A stretch of DNA of 64,000 nucleotides from Corbicula japonica. Its lineage: Eukaryota; Mollusca; Bivalvia; Venerida; Cyrenidae. Below are positions 1-11,660 of this stretch, piece after piece. Positions within the stretch are counted from its first letter, which is position 1, and each line of letters begins with the position of its first letter. The notes beneath the pieces are model-generated. The model saw only the letters and a program-made list of their open reading frames with translations, was not told the origin of the DNA and did not search any database. The translations under genes were made by a program, and so were the position numbers. Where the stretch lies: NCBI GenBank assembly GCA_038501625.1, contig JAZAYU010000003.1:5408796-5472795 (forward strand). The letters are read 5' to 3'.

Positions 1-266
1 TTCTTCCCGAGGGCTTTTTTCAATTTGGAGCACTTAAAGTTGCAAAAATCAAACAAACATGTCTCGGGTCTCAAATAACATTGCGACAATTAATTAGAAT
101 ATTTAATCCCTAGTAAATTTCTTAAAACAACACGTGTACCTCCAACATCCAACTTTTTCAACCTCTTACAGTGTCAACATCTAAACTTCAAAAGGCCTTT
201 ATCACACCTCCAGCCGGTAAGACCCCTGTCTTGCTAATTAGATTTACGTAACATAGTCATAAAACA
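1..266. other. unannotated AT-rich flank
   Basis: I see no coding exon, RNA gene or recognisable repeat here. It ends at the putative 5-bp target duplication (CCAGG, 267-271) of the Harbinger-like element. Confidence 0.4.
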
Positions 267-271
267 CCAGG

Positions 272-450
272 GGCTCGTTTCATCAACGGTCGTACGACCG
301 ATCGTAGGCCACGATTGTCGTAGATCGGTCGTACGATCCGCGGCGGCGAAAATTCCGTTTCATCAAACAAATCGCAGCCACGAAATCGTAGATTTCGGTC
401 GTACGTCTGCGACTGGGTGAGGGTACTCGCAGATCTACGATCCAATATGG
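272..450 (+). repeat. left terminal and subterminal inverted repeat of the Harbinger-like element
   Basis: Starts with GGCTCGTTTCATCAA and then has alternating CGTACGACCGATCGTAGG-type palindromes to about 440. The short reverse-strand ORF over this segment is repeat sequence, not a gene. Confidence 0.55.
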
Positions 451-782
451 CTGCCATTCAAATACCTCGATTCAAAAGAAAAAAATACCACAAAAGTGCC
501 CCAGAAAAGATAACGCGGTACTCTACGTAGACTTTATCGATGCAGTCAAAACAGATGACAATGATTCTGACACAGTAAGATATTTATACAATACGTTCAT
601 AACAACAACAACAAAATGAAGTTTTGTTTGGTGTGGAAATTGAAAGTCTGTGGCTAGATCTACTGTTATTTAGCCTTGGTATGAATCTCGCCTTTTTGAA
701 TTTATACTAAAAAAAGAGTAATTAGCTATGTACAACACGCAAGTACCAGACTCACGAATTCTTTCTTTTTTATTTGATTTGA

Positions 783-806
783 GGGGGGGGGGGGGGGGGG
801 GGGGGG
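783..806 (+). repeat. poly(G) tract, 24 G
   Basis: An uninterrupted run of 24 G follows GA at 781-782. It could be a quadruplex-forming homopolymer or a polishing artefact. It lies inside the Harbinger-like element. Confidence 0.9.
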
Positions 807-3680
807 CACTTACCCAGTGCTTTGGTCCCAAGTTTGATTCCAAAAGTTTGGATTGTATACACCAGAAAATAGTCCCATATTTTGATAAGTCTTGCAGATA
901 CTAAGTTGTGTCAATAAAAGAATTATATCAATAAGTGATGAAGTTCTTCAGGATATGAAAAACATATGGTCTGTTTAAAAGTTGGCAATGGGATTTACTT
1001 TTATACCAAACAATAATCACAATAAATTAGTCTACAGTGTTCTATGACGCCCCTCTGTGATTTGAGTATTGACCATTTTTTATCATTGATGATAAAAAAA
1101 TCTACAAAAAGGTGCTCAGGTTTTCCTAAAAAATATAGATCTACATTATTTCAAATAAGATGACACCAGTTAGTTTGCCCAGAGTATGTTTGTTTGCAAT
1201 AAGATTTTAAAGTAAAAATTCAGGGGATAAGGCTTCCCATTTTACAAATTTGGGGATAATATAAATTTGTACATTATTTGTTTTATATAAGTCCTGATTA
1301 AACAAAAATCTGTGTTTTATTTATAAAGCATCATTATGATAATTCATTTAAACACTCTCTTTTTCAATTATTGCTTGCAAAAACTATTAATTATTGTTAT
1401 TTTGATTTCTTTTTTTTTTTGCAGTTGGCCAGCATCTGGGAAAAATGGAATTTTACCATCGATTACAGTCTAGAAATAAAGCCAGAAGTGCCTACAAATA
1501 TCTAGGTAGTTGCTGTATATGTTAGAATTAAACACAAGTTACCATTATTGGAAGATTCCATGGATCTCCATTGTCTAAGTTGTTCAATCAGTAACCCATT
1601 AAATTTAAAATAAAAAAGATAGAGGAATGACAGATTCTTTCTTACTATCACATCAACATACATCAAGGCAGTAATAATTTTTAAGACTGCATTTTTCACT
1701 GGTACAAGACAGACAAAATTTGCATAAATCCATGGAATTTAAAAATGAATACATGAATCTCTTGTATTAGTGCAAGTGCATTGCAAACTTCACATGTGAT
1801 ACTTGTAGGCTTGGGCAAACAAGTACGGTGTAAGCTGGGATTATGCACCTTTTCCTTACTAGTATAACTTTATTTGAACTTATGTTATTGTAATAAATTT
1901 TTTATGTCAATGATTTTAAAAAAAATTACTAGTAATTTCACTACTGAAATAGATAAAACGTGAAAAAATACTGCTAAGATGACCCTCCAATATTTCGAAA
2001 ATTCCAGTCTAGATGACAGAGAATTATGATTGTTGTTTCAGAGGATGGTGTTTATTTATACAAAAATGACAATACAATTTTGTTAATTATCATGTTTATA
2101 TAAACATTTCAGATACATGTGTTCTGTGGACATCTCTACTCCATCAAAGAAGACCAGACTTTGGATGTGAAAGCATGTCTGCAGATGATCTGACCATATT
2201 GCTCGGACAGTTGTATTTTTTAATGGAATCCAGTAAAGTGCCATAAACAAGATCTAAGAGAATCAGCATGAAAATATTGTTCCTTTTTAAATGACATGTG
2301 ATACACCAAAGTTGTTTGAAGCTTAACAATTTTAGTGTTGGATCAAAACATTTGGCATTGTCAAATATGATATATTTGTTTGTGTGTTAAGTGTTTAACT
2401 TAAATGTTGTGCAAATTTGTTTAAAGTGAACATTTGCTTAAACAGCATCTTGCTTTGATTTTGTTAAGCAGTGTACAGCACTTACAAGCAGACTCAAACT
2501 TTCCAAATCCTGTGTATCATATAAATGTTGATTCATATCTGATTGTGCAAATATTTCTATGCCATATAATCAATAATTCGGGATCTACACTTTCTGCTAT
2601 ATGGTTAAAAATAACCTAACAAATCAAAAAGCAAACAGTGTAGATCCTGATCAGATGGCACAGATATATTGGCTGATTAAGATCAAAATTGTGTTCATAT
2701 GAAAAACAGCCATATACCATTTGTTAAAATATTAAAATCACTGTTTTGGAGGATTAATTTAAGAATATCATGTGCACTATAATTCTAATGGTTGTTAGAA
2801 GATTTCATGTTGTACTATATTTATTGAGGCTGAGAATAATACATGCAGAAAATTATCTGTGTTATTAGTAATTATTAATACATTATTTTACATTTTTATG
2901 GTGCCAAAAATGTACTTTATCATTTGAACTGAATAAGAGTTTGTTTTCTGCAAGAATAAATATAAATCTTGTAATTGTCTTCATGGTCCTTTTTGGGAAT
3001 TCCATTAGAATAAGTTGCTCTTTTTCTATTTATGTGTTCTTCTCGTATAACTGGAGAGAAAACAACCGGTGGAAAATACAGTCACTTGATGATGCAGCCT
3101 TTAATGGCATTACAATATCAAGGAATTAACTTTAAAAAAGCTGTCACTGTTTGAAACTTGAAATCCATAGGCCATGTATTGCATGAAGCAACAGAAGAAA
3201 AATTTAAATAACTTATACCAGTTACGGGCAGTATGCAATAAAATATGAAGGTGATAGCTTATGTGTGACCAAAATATGTACATATAGCCAGTATTAGTAA
3301 ATGGGCAAAAAAACTATAAAGGAAACAAGACAATATTACACTAAATCACTAATTTTTTTCAATAACTGTACTGCTGGAGATGTAAACAACAGCATTTTGC
3401 AGAAGTCTGGATTATATTGCTGATCCGAATTCAGTTAAGATACTGTTACAGAAACTAAACATCTGGTATACCCTGAAAATAATATAAGGACTGTGATCTT
3501 TGAAAGATTTTTTAAAAAAAACTTGAGAAAGTAAAATAATTGGGTATTTGTAAAAAAGATCTTGATGTTTTCAGATGTCCACAGAATAAGAACAGCCAAA
3601 GAAAATATCTCTACTCCATGTGAAACAACTTCTATCATATATTGCCACCTTAGTGCAAAAATTTGTATAGTATATTGAAA
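807..3680. other. AT-rich filler inside the Harbinger-like element
   Basis: Only short ORFs of 70 codons or fewer, without recognisable domains. There is an intron-like TTTTTTTTGCAG at about 1416, but no plausible exon chain. I see no gene. Confidence 0.4.
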
Positions 3681-4087
3681 CTAGAACTGCTTTTGGGAAA
3701 AGCACATGTCTCCCACAAAGGCATCATCTTTGATGATGCACAGGATAAAACTGGTGAAGTGAATATAAAGATGGCAATTTATTAAAAGGGCATACGGAAG
3801 TTCTGTGCAATATTAGTCATAAACAATGTCACAAATTTTTGGAGGATCAGGAAAAACATAAGTTTCAATTTCTGATGGGCCATAATCCTGAAGTGCCAGG
3901 GTCAATGTGGCTGGTTGTCAAACTTGTTGTCATTAACATTTTGATATATCAGTGAAGATGCACTGAAAAAAGACCATGAGAGTGAGTGTACAAGGCTATC
4001 AAGGCCAATTGTAAATAAATAAATGGGCCATAAGTCTTATGTGCCGGGGTCAAAGCGGCTGTTTTTTTATTACACAGATAATTATAG

Positions 4088-4452
4088 CCATAAATCCGAC
4101 ATGACTGGGGCAATACGGCTGGTTATCGAACTTGGCCGAGATATTATGGCCACAAACATTTTCATAAAGTATGGTGAAGATCAGATGATAACTGTTCAAG
4201 TTACAGAGTGGACAAGCCTCAAACAACTTATTTTTTATAATTCAAGGGCCATAATTCTGAGATTCCTTGGGCAATATGGCTGGTTATCGAACTTGATCGA
4301 GATATTATGGCCACTAACATTTTGATGAAGTTTGGTGATGATCCGATGAAAACTGTTTGACTTAGAGAGCGGACAAGTGTGACAGACAGACGGACAGACA
4401 GACGGACAGACAGGAGCAAATCAAAATGTCTCCCACACCACTACGTGGTGGG
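4088..4452 (+). repeat. segmental duplicate, copy 1 (about 365 bp)
   Basis: Nearly identical to 4711-5076, at an offset of about 623 bp. Both copies end in the CAGACGGACAGACAG microsatellite and the TCTCCCAC...GTGGGAGA hairpin. The ORFs in both copies are repeat sequence. Confidence 0.8.
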
Positions 4453-4710
4453 AGACCTTTGGTGAAGATACAATGAAAACTACCTGACTTTGAGAGATGA
4501 ACCAGGTTAGTGACATGTTTAAAAGGCTAATTTCGGATAAATCAAAGGGCCATAAATCTGATATGCCTGGTGCAAAGTGGCTGGTTTTCGAACTTGGCCA
4601 AGATATTAAGGCCACACACATTATCATAATGTTTATTGAAAATCAGTTGATGAATATTTCAGTTACATAGCAGACAAGGCTTAAACAGCCAATTTTGGAT
4701 AATTCAAGGG

Positions 4711-5076
4711 CCATAAATCCGACATGACTGGGGCAATACGGCTGGTCATCGAACTTGGCCGAGATATTATGGCCACAAACATTTTCATAAAGTATGGTGA
4801 AGATCAGATGATAACTGTTCAAGTTACAGAGTGGACAAGCCTCAAACAACTTATTTTTGATAATTCAAGGGCCATAATTCTGAGATTCCTTGGGCAATAT
4901 GGCTGGTTATCGAACTTGATCGAGATATTATGGCCACTAACATTTTGATGAAGTTTGGTGATGATCCGATAAAAACTGTTTGACTTAGAGAGCGGACAAG
5001 TGTGACAGACAGACGGACAGACAGACGGACAGACAGGAGCAAATCAAAATGTCTCCCACACCACTACGTGGTGGGA
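4711..5076 (+). repeat. segmental duplicate, copy 2 (about 365 bp)
   Basis: Second copy of the 4088-4452 segment with only a few differences, so the tandem duplication inside element D is recent. Confidence 0.8.
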
Positions 5077-5081
5077 GACAT

Positions 5082-6780
5082 AATAATGAGTTATATTGCA
5101 CCTTCTGTACAGTTCCTGTATAAATGCATTAAGACTGATGATTCATTGATAAGGATATATAGATGGTCAAGTCTTTAAAACTATGGTTAATCTATTAAAC
5201 CTTTAGTTTAAGAATGTTCAACATATTATATAGTTTGAGGAACAACCTACAGGATAACATTATTAGTTTTCCCAGATTTTACAGAGATTCACATTTCAAT
5301 AACTACAATCCAAATAAAAAGATCCATTTATATATTCATTTTGTTGCATTTAGTGTTTTCACCTATTTTAATATCTTCATGAAACAAATGATTACAGGTT
5401 ATCCAGAATTAATAAATAATTAAAGATGCAAATAAGATATTCATAAGTTTAGCACAAAGGTGTGTTTGACAGGACATTAATACTATGAAAACAATTGTTC
5501 AATAAAGCTGTAACAAAAATATGCACAAATACTTAAATCCAAATTATTAAATTTCATTGTCTCCTCTGCATCTCAAGTTTCCCCATAGTGACATGACGTC
5601 ACAGTTCACTGACCTCTCTGGTGTCCCCATTTTGATTTATAACCTATTACATAACATTTTGTCTTTGATGCCAGCATTTTCATTGTGCTTTATGGTCTGA
5701 TTACATATTCAAATCACCATTGACCACTCTGGTGTCTCAGTGTGATTACACAATAAGTCCAGTGATTTATGATCCTTCAGGTGACATGTATACTCTGTTA
5801 ATGCTTTAATATAATTTCCTATTGAATACTTTTATTTTTATTTAAAATAAACTGCATCTCATGACTGACCTGATTTACTTAAAAAATTCAACTGACTTTA
5901 GTGGAAGAAATAATAGACTACTTTTCACTGTTCTTGTTATAAAATACATAATTTAAATCATGAAACACTGAGGAATATATAGGATGATTACCAGTGGTGA
6001 CCAAGGATGGTTACCTGAGGTGACCAGAGTAATTTTTTTGTAATTCACAAACGAAGCTGTTTGCGCCAAGGTGCCCATTTTGGGCCATATATGTGTCATA
6101 CACATGTTATAATTAATAAATTTGTAAATTGAAATGATTTTTCTACTCAGTATCTGGGTTTCAGTATCATCTTATACTAAAACAGTTAACTATGTACAAA
6201 TCTAATTTAAGATAATTAAAATTTCAAAACTGTTCTGTTTGTAATGCTCGGGTATTTGCAGGTTGGGGTTGAAAAGTTGCCAAGTATTCTTGTGAACCAT
6301 ATTTGGACTGGTAAAATTTGTCCAGCTGTAGCCTGGTACTCAGTGGTAGTCTGGTAGTGGAGAAACTGCTTTCCTTCCAACGTGGTGATCTAAACTACAG
6401 ATGACATTTACTGGTTACAGCACATTAATTTATTGGTTGCCTCGACAAATTTACAGGACAACCAATAAACCATTAGCACTGAGCCAGTATAATCTTCTGT
6501 GGGAAGAAGAACCCCGAGTTTCCAACACTGACCAAGTGTCTGACGTTGAACTTCTAAAGATCATGAAGATTATTCATTTAAAACGATTTCCAGTGATTAT
6601 TTAGTCTTCGCTTCATTTATGTACATTTCCATAGCCCATCCGGCTAAATAATGATATTAGAATTCCATGTTATTTTTTAAAAATCCACTTAAAAGTGTCG
6701 TTTAATTTCCACTATTTTTTTTTGTACAATTTTGACAGATGTGCGCTAAAAACCACGCGACCGGAACTACCTATATTAGA
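5082..6780. other. AT-rich filler inside the Harbinger-like element
   Basis: No recognisable gene or repeat. A 67-codon ORF at 6401-6604 has no domain that I can name. Confidence 0.4.
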
Positions 6781-6946
6781 CTGTCTCACGGTTTTCCAAA
6801 ATCGTACGACCGATCGTAGTTAAAGTGCGATCGGAAAATCTACGATGTCGTTAGTGAAACGGGTGTCTGTAAATCGTAGATGAGATCGCAGATTGAAATC
6901 GCAGCGTACGATCCGATCCGATCGGGAATTATTGATGAAACGATCC
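6780..6946 (-). repeat. right terminal and subterminal inverted repeat of the Harbinger-like element
   Basis: Contains ATCGTACGACCGATCGTAG near 6801-6820, TCTACGATGTCG, and terminal TTGATGAAACGATCC. It mirrors the left end in motif content and order. Confidence 0.55.
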
Positions 6947-7304
6947 CCAGGCCCTTTACTTAATTATCATTGTTTGCAAGACTTTACGGTGACTGGCCGA
7001 ATACTTTAGTGCATGTTTGAAAAAGCTATAATTTCAATGCCAGTCAATAAATCAAATTTAGTAACGTAAATAAGTAAAATTGTATTAAGTTGTTAACCGA
7101 AAATCATTTTTCAAAGATAATGGTTTAATTCCTGATATACCGGTTTTACTTTCCTTGTTTATTCGACAATGCATTTAAACTTCGGAAGCATTTTGAGACT
7201 TTTTATCTACACTTCTGACGCTATTCGTTTTACCGCTTCTAAACCGGAACTACCCAATCGGAAAGGGAAACCACTCTCAACTCTGTAACTCTGTATATCG
7301 GTAG

Positions 7305-7885
7305 GCCCCCATTGCAGGGCTAGGCGCTGTCGCCCTGACGGTGCGGATTCGCTCCCAGCCAGAGGCACTATCATTTGAAATTCACAGAAGCGGTATTTGT
7401 GCAGTTTGGCGGCCGTAAAAAAGTCTCCCCGTACATATAATGAGTACTGTTATCAGTAAAATAACCCGTTACCGATGTCAAGCAGTGATGGTTACGTTCA
7501 TCAGGGCTATCCGATCAACCTTTTTGGGGTTGTCCCGGGCAGCTCAGTTGGTTGCGAAGCAAGAACTGAAGTGCTAGGCGCTGTCGCCGTGACGGTGTGG
7601 GTTCGCTCCCAGCCAGAGGCACTATCATTTGAAATTCACAGTAGCGCTATTTGTGCAGTAAAGCGGTCGTAAAAAGTATCTCCGCACATAGCCAGTACTG
7701 TTATCAGTAAAATAACCCGTTTCCGATGCCATGCACTGATGGTTACGTACATCTTGACTATCCGATCAACCTTTGTTTTTGGGTTGTGCCGGCTATCTAA
7801 GTTGTTTGAGTCGCAGGAATGCAGTGATAGGAGCTGTCGCCGTGACGGTGCAGGTTCGCTCCCAGCCAGAGGCACTATCATTATT
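7305..7885 (+). repeat. tRNA-derived SINE-like tandem array (about 252-bp unit)
   Basis: Three B-box-like segments (ATTCGCTCCCAGCC or GGTTCGCTCCCAGCC) preceded by GGCGCTGTCGCC or GGAGCTGTCGCC recur at about 7320, 7573 and 7823. In the middle unit AGCTCAGTTGGTTGCGAAGC (7541-7560) matches a pol III A box and GGGTTCGCTCC (about 7599-7609) a B box, about 50 bp apart. The head is therefore tRNA-like. The tail contains a shared module with CCGTACAT and TACTGTTATCAGTAAAATA. Inverted copies lie at 16105-16770. It is not a functional tRNA gene because no cloverleaf can be closed. Confidence 0.6.
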
Positions 7886-8089
7886 AATTACATTCTGTAT
7901 TCTTACTATGAATTTCTTAAAATCAATAGTCAGCAACATAAAATTAAATTTGTTGCTATTGATACAAAACAGAGCATTTATCCTTATCTTAGCAGTTTAT
8001 TGTAATTATAATTCTCACCTTTGATTGTATAGTGTAAGGGTTATTAAAGGCAAAATGTATTTTTGTTCAAGTAAAATAAGCATCAAGGA

Positions 8090-8245
8090 ACTTAATGTAA
8101 TTGAAATGTAATTAATTACTTTTGTAAAGTGATTGTAATTTAATTTATTACAGTAAATTATTAGTAAAAAAGTGTAATTATAATTGTAATTGAATAATTT
8201 ACCATGTAAATGTAATTCAATTAATTACATTTCAAAGTAATTGAC
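8090..8245. repeat. GTAATT-rich low-complexity repeat
   Basis: Many TGTAATT/AATTACA hexamers on both strands. Self-complementary and non-coding. Confidence 0.6.
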
Positions 8246-8253
8246 CCAAAGTC

Positions 8254-8395
8254 TGGTTGGGTCAAGTGTGAGGTTGGTGCACCCTTGAACCTGGTTTCAA
8301 ATTTGCTTTGCCACTGACCGTTCCAAGGTGGTAACCCTCGGGTTCTCATTTGTGTTAATTGTTTGTGGTGTCTGTTTTGAAGCTGATCATTTACT
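8254..8395 (+). repeat. dispersed repeat fragment, 3' part of the RT-element family seen at 48 kb
   Basis: Contains AAGTGTGAGGTTGGTGCACC, GAACCTGGTTT, GCCACTGACCGTTCCAA and GTTAATTGTTTGTGGTGT. These recur in the same order at 19990-20120 and 48126-48260. The 48-kb copy follows a reverse-transcriptase remnant, so this is probably its 3' untranslated end. Confidence 0.55.
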
Positions 8396-8483
8396 TACAT
8401 TTTAATTATGCCCCCGCCATGAAATGGCGACGGGCATTAAGAGTTGCTCCTGTCCGTCCGTCCGTCCATCCGATATTCTCGTG

Positions 8484-9171
8484 AACGCAACTCCTCCTAC
8501 ACTACTGGTGGGAATTTAATGAAACTTGACCACAATGCTTGGCCTGATATGTTGTTGTGCATGAAGGTGGGGTTTCGCTCTTACATGTTCCGTTCAGAAG
8601 TTATGGCCCTTTGATACTTCCATTTACATTAGTTTTAATAGGAGTATATCTTGTTAACGCAACTCCTCCTACACTACTGGTGGGAATTTAATGAAACTTG
8701 ACCACAATGCTTGGCCTGATAAGTTGTTGTGCGTAAAGGTGGGGTTTCGCTCTTACATGTTCCGTTCAGAAGTTATGGCCCTTTGATACTTCCATTTACA
8801 TTAGTTTTAATAGGAGTATATCTCGTGAACGCAACTTCTCCTACACTACTGGTGGGAATTTAATGAAACTTGACCACAATGCTTGGCCTGATATGTTGTT
8901 GTGCATGAAGGTGGGGTTTCGCTCTTACATGTTCCGTTCAGAAGTTATGGCCCTTTGATACTTCCATTTACATTAGTTTTAATAGGAGTATATCTCGTGA
9001 ACGCAACTCCTCCTACACCTCTGCTGGGAATTTGATGAAACTTTACCGCAATGCTTGGCCTGATATGTTGTTGTGCATAAAGGTGGGGTTTTGCTCTTAC
9101 ATGTTCCGTTCAGAAGTTATGGCCCTTTGATACTTCCATTTACATTAGTTTTAATAGGAATATATCTTGTT
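8484..9171 (+). repeat. 172-bp minisatellite, four units, in element A
   Basis: AACGCAACT at 8484, 8656, 8828 and 9000 gives an exact 172-bp period. Units share ACTACTGGTGGGAATTTAAT and TTCCGTTCAGAAGTTATGG. The fourth unit is the most diverged. Confidence 0.9.
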
Positions 9172-9379
9172 TCTTATATTTTGTGTTAAGCAAAATATGC
9201 ATTTTGCCCAAAACTTTAAAACTACTTGAGATACTGCCTTGAAACTTGAAATATATTTTCACCATCAAAATCTACATCATAACAAACAAGACCCATAACC
9301 CTGCTTCCAATATTTTTTTAATTATGCCCCTTTTTCACTTACATTTTGTGTTAAGAAAAATATACACTTTGCCCTTAAC

Positions 9380-10610
9380 TTTGTTTCGAATGGAGGGATT
9401 TCAAAATAACTTGGCACAAATGTTCACCATAACAAGGCGGTGTGTCGTGACAAACCCATGCCTGTAGGTCCAAGGTCAAGGTCAATGTTACTAAAAATAG
9501 AATATTTTTGCAAAATCTTGTCCGCTCTGTAACTTTGTTATTTCTTATTGGATTTTTGAATAACTTGGTATAATTGTTCACCATATCAAGACGGTATGTC
9601 GCGTACATGCCCAAGCCTTTAGGTGGAAGGTCAAGGTCACTGTTACTAAAAATAGAATTTTCTTGTCCGGGCTGTTACTTTGTTATGAATGGAGGGATTT
9701 CAAAATAACTTGGCACAAATGTTAACCATGACAGGGCGATGTGTCGCGTACCATGCCCATGCCTGTCGGTCAAAGGTCAAGGTCACTGTTACTAAAAAAT
9801 AGAATTCTCTTGTCCGGGCTGTTACTTTGTTATGAATGGAGGGATTTCAAAACAACTTTGCACAAATGTTCACTATGACAAGGCAGTGTGTCCGCACCCC
9901 AAGCCTGAAGGTCCAAGGTCAAGGTCACTGTTACTAAAAATAGAATTTTCTTGTCTGGGCTGTAACTTCATTATAAATGGAGGGATTTCAAAATAACTTG
10001 ACACAAATGTTCACCATGACAGGGCGGTGTATCGCGTACCATGCCCATGCCTGTAGGTCAAGGTCACTGTTACTAAAAATAGAATTCTCTTGTCCGGGCT
10101 GTAACTTTGTTAGGAATAGATTGATTTCAAAATAACTTGACACAAATGTTCATCATGACAAGATGGTGTGTCCCGTACCATGCCCATGCCTGTAGGTCCA
10201 AGGTCAAGGTCACTGTTACTAAAATAGAATTTTCTTGCCAGGGTTGTAACTACGTTAGGAATAGAGTAATTTCAAAATAACTTGGCAGAAATGTTCACCA
10301 TACAAGGTGGTGAGTCGTGTACCATGTCCATGCCTGTAGGTCCAAGTTTAAGGTCACTGTTACTAAAAATAGAATTTCCTTGTCCGGGCTATAACTGTTT
10401 TGAATGGAGGGTTTTCAAAATAACTTGGCACAAATGTTCACCATGACAAGGGGGTGTGTTGCGTACATAACCCATGCCTGTAAGTCCAAGGTCAAGGTCA
10501 CAGTTACTAAAACTTGAATTTACTTGTTCGGGCTATAACTTCTTTATGAAAGAAGGGATTTCAAAATAACTTGGCACAAATGTTCACTATGACATTGCAT
10601 TGCATTACCA
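9380..10610 (+). repeat. about 145-bp minisatellite, about nine units, in element A
   Basis: The motif TTTCAAAATAACTTGGCACA recurs near 9404, 9559, 9703, 9849, 9989, 10128, 10272, 10417 and 10563. Units share CCATGCCTGTAGGTCCAAGG and ACTGTTACTAAAAATAGAAT. Confidence 0.85.
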
Positions 10611-10819
10611 CCAACTTCTTCACAGACATTTCCGTAATGAGAAGACAACAGTGCCACAAATATAAATAATTTACTTGATCATCAAGTTTATGCATATTAT
10701 AATTACTCGAACATCACTGTCTATGAAATGCTATTATTCCCATCATTGCATTTTAGTTTCTGAAAACGATGAATAGCGGGGGCATCCGTGTCCTATGGAC
10801 ACATTTCTAGTTACATTTT

Positions 10820-11652
10820 ATTCCTATGATATGATAAAGTTTGCTCGCTCTTGGTTTTTGGAAAGTGATAAAATTGATCAATAATATTCAAAGTGATCGC
10901 TTAGACTACAGATAAAATACGCGATTTATTAATTAATATTTACCTCAAAACGACAACGACTGATTTTACAGGCTTACCGATTCACTAATGTATTATGTCT
11001 GCGCTCAACCATTTTTCACACTTATTTTGGATCCTGTGTCGGTTGATTGTCGAATGTGTGATCAATGGCGGCTTCAAACTCCTCGCGGAGTTGGGAGATG
11101 CTTTTTCATAAAACAAGTTGACATTGGCATGAACTATGACGTATATCAGACACTTCCGTACCAGGATAAGATATTCGTTCTAAGTCCGAGCCCCAGCCAT
11201 GTGTGAATACATAGAATGAAAACTGACTACACCAAGAACATTTTCAGTACGGTTTCCCTGTTTTATTGAGTCAATTTAATGTTATTTTAGTCATCAGTTA
11301 AGCAGTGACGCATGTGACGTCTATCTGCTTTACACAAACACCCTGGATAATCTGTCATTCAAGTTACGTAATCGCGACTTACCCAGATTTGTTGTAATAC
11401 CATTACTTGTTAGCCACTGAAAATAAAGTTAAATGGAAAATAATAAAATTGATTGACAACTGCTTAATGTGAATTCAGGGCTGTGTTTGATACTACTAAA
11501 CAACGTTGAAATTCAATCATCTATACAAATGAATAAAAAAAATAGAATCAGTTTTGACTATTCTTTAATGCAAGTTTATGTAGTTGATTTATTATTAAAT
11601 TCTCATTATTCAAACTTTTTATACATTATTTTTTACAAACGATTCACATTGA
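10820..11652. other. intergenic, nothing recognised
   Basis: AT-rich. Short ORFs (10988-11206 and 11469-11663) have no recognisable domain and the second runs into the hAT element. Confidence 0.4.
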
Positions 11653-11660
11653 CAAAATAC

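Larger units (their letters stand above)
3681..5081 (-). mobile_element. Helentron-like (HINE/pearl) element D
   Basis: Read on the - strand, the 5' end is ATGTCTCCCAC with a hairpin (CCACCACGTAGTGGTG, about 5060-5075), followed by a CTGTC/CGTCTG microsatellite (about 5000-5038). A minisatellite-like body follows. The subterminal inverted copy of GTGGGAGACAT (about 3704-3716) is followed by a hairpin TGCTTTT-CCC-AAAAGCA and terminal CTAG (3681-3684). This asymmetric layout (terminal repeat at one end, subterminal repeat plus hairpin at the other, insertion between T residues) is the Helentron/HINE arrangement. It carries no protein. It is nested in the Harbinger-like element. Confidence 0.6.
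272..6946. mobile_element. Harbinger-like TIR element, non-autonomous or gutted
   Basis: The two ends are inverted copies: GGCTCGTTTCATCAA at 272-286 and its near-exact complement TTGATGAAACGATCC ending at 6946. Both ends are followed inwards by dense self-complementary motifs of the CGTACGATCG/GATCGTAG type (286-440 and 6800-6930). CCAGG lies directly outside both ends (267-271 and 6947-6951) and may be a target duplication, although it is near-palindromic and could be chance. Ends reading GGGG-ATCGTTTCATCAA with GTACGA-rich subterminal repeats are what I associate with PIF/Harbinger elements of aquatic invertebrates. No transposase or Myb-like ORF is visible inside. The 6.7-kb length comes partly from nested insertions such as the Helentron-like element at 3681-5081. 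Alternatively, two separate MITE-like elements happen to face each other. Confidence 0.5.
8408..10810 (+). mobile_element. Helentron-like (HINE/pearl) element A
   Basis: The 5' end ATGCCCCCGCC (8408) contains the hairpin CGCCATGAAATGGCG (8415-8429) and is followed by a CCGTCCGT microsatellite (8453-8470). Two minisatellite arrays follow. The inverted GCGGGGGCAT (about 10777-10785) is followed by the hairpin GTGTCC-TAT-GGACAC (10788-10802) and terminal CTAG (10807-10810). Flanks are T on both sides, so the target is T|T without duplication. This is the architecture of non-autonomous Helentron-associated elements, described in bivalves as pearl-type elements. There is no Rep/helicase ORF. Confidence 0.7.

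Noticed and set aside
7541..7610. Candidate tRNA gene
   Set aside because: A- and B-box-like motifs are present, but no acceptor stem or anticodon arm can be paired and the unit is repeated in tandem. Treated as a SINE head.
8484..10610. Regular repeats suggesting a centromeric satellite or CRISPR array
   Set aside because: Two short arrays (172 bp x4 and about 145 bp x9) are bounded by element-end hairpins, so they are internal to element A.
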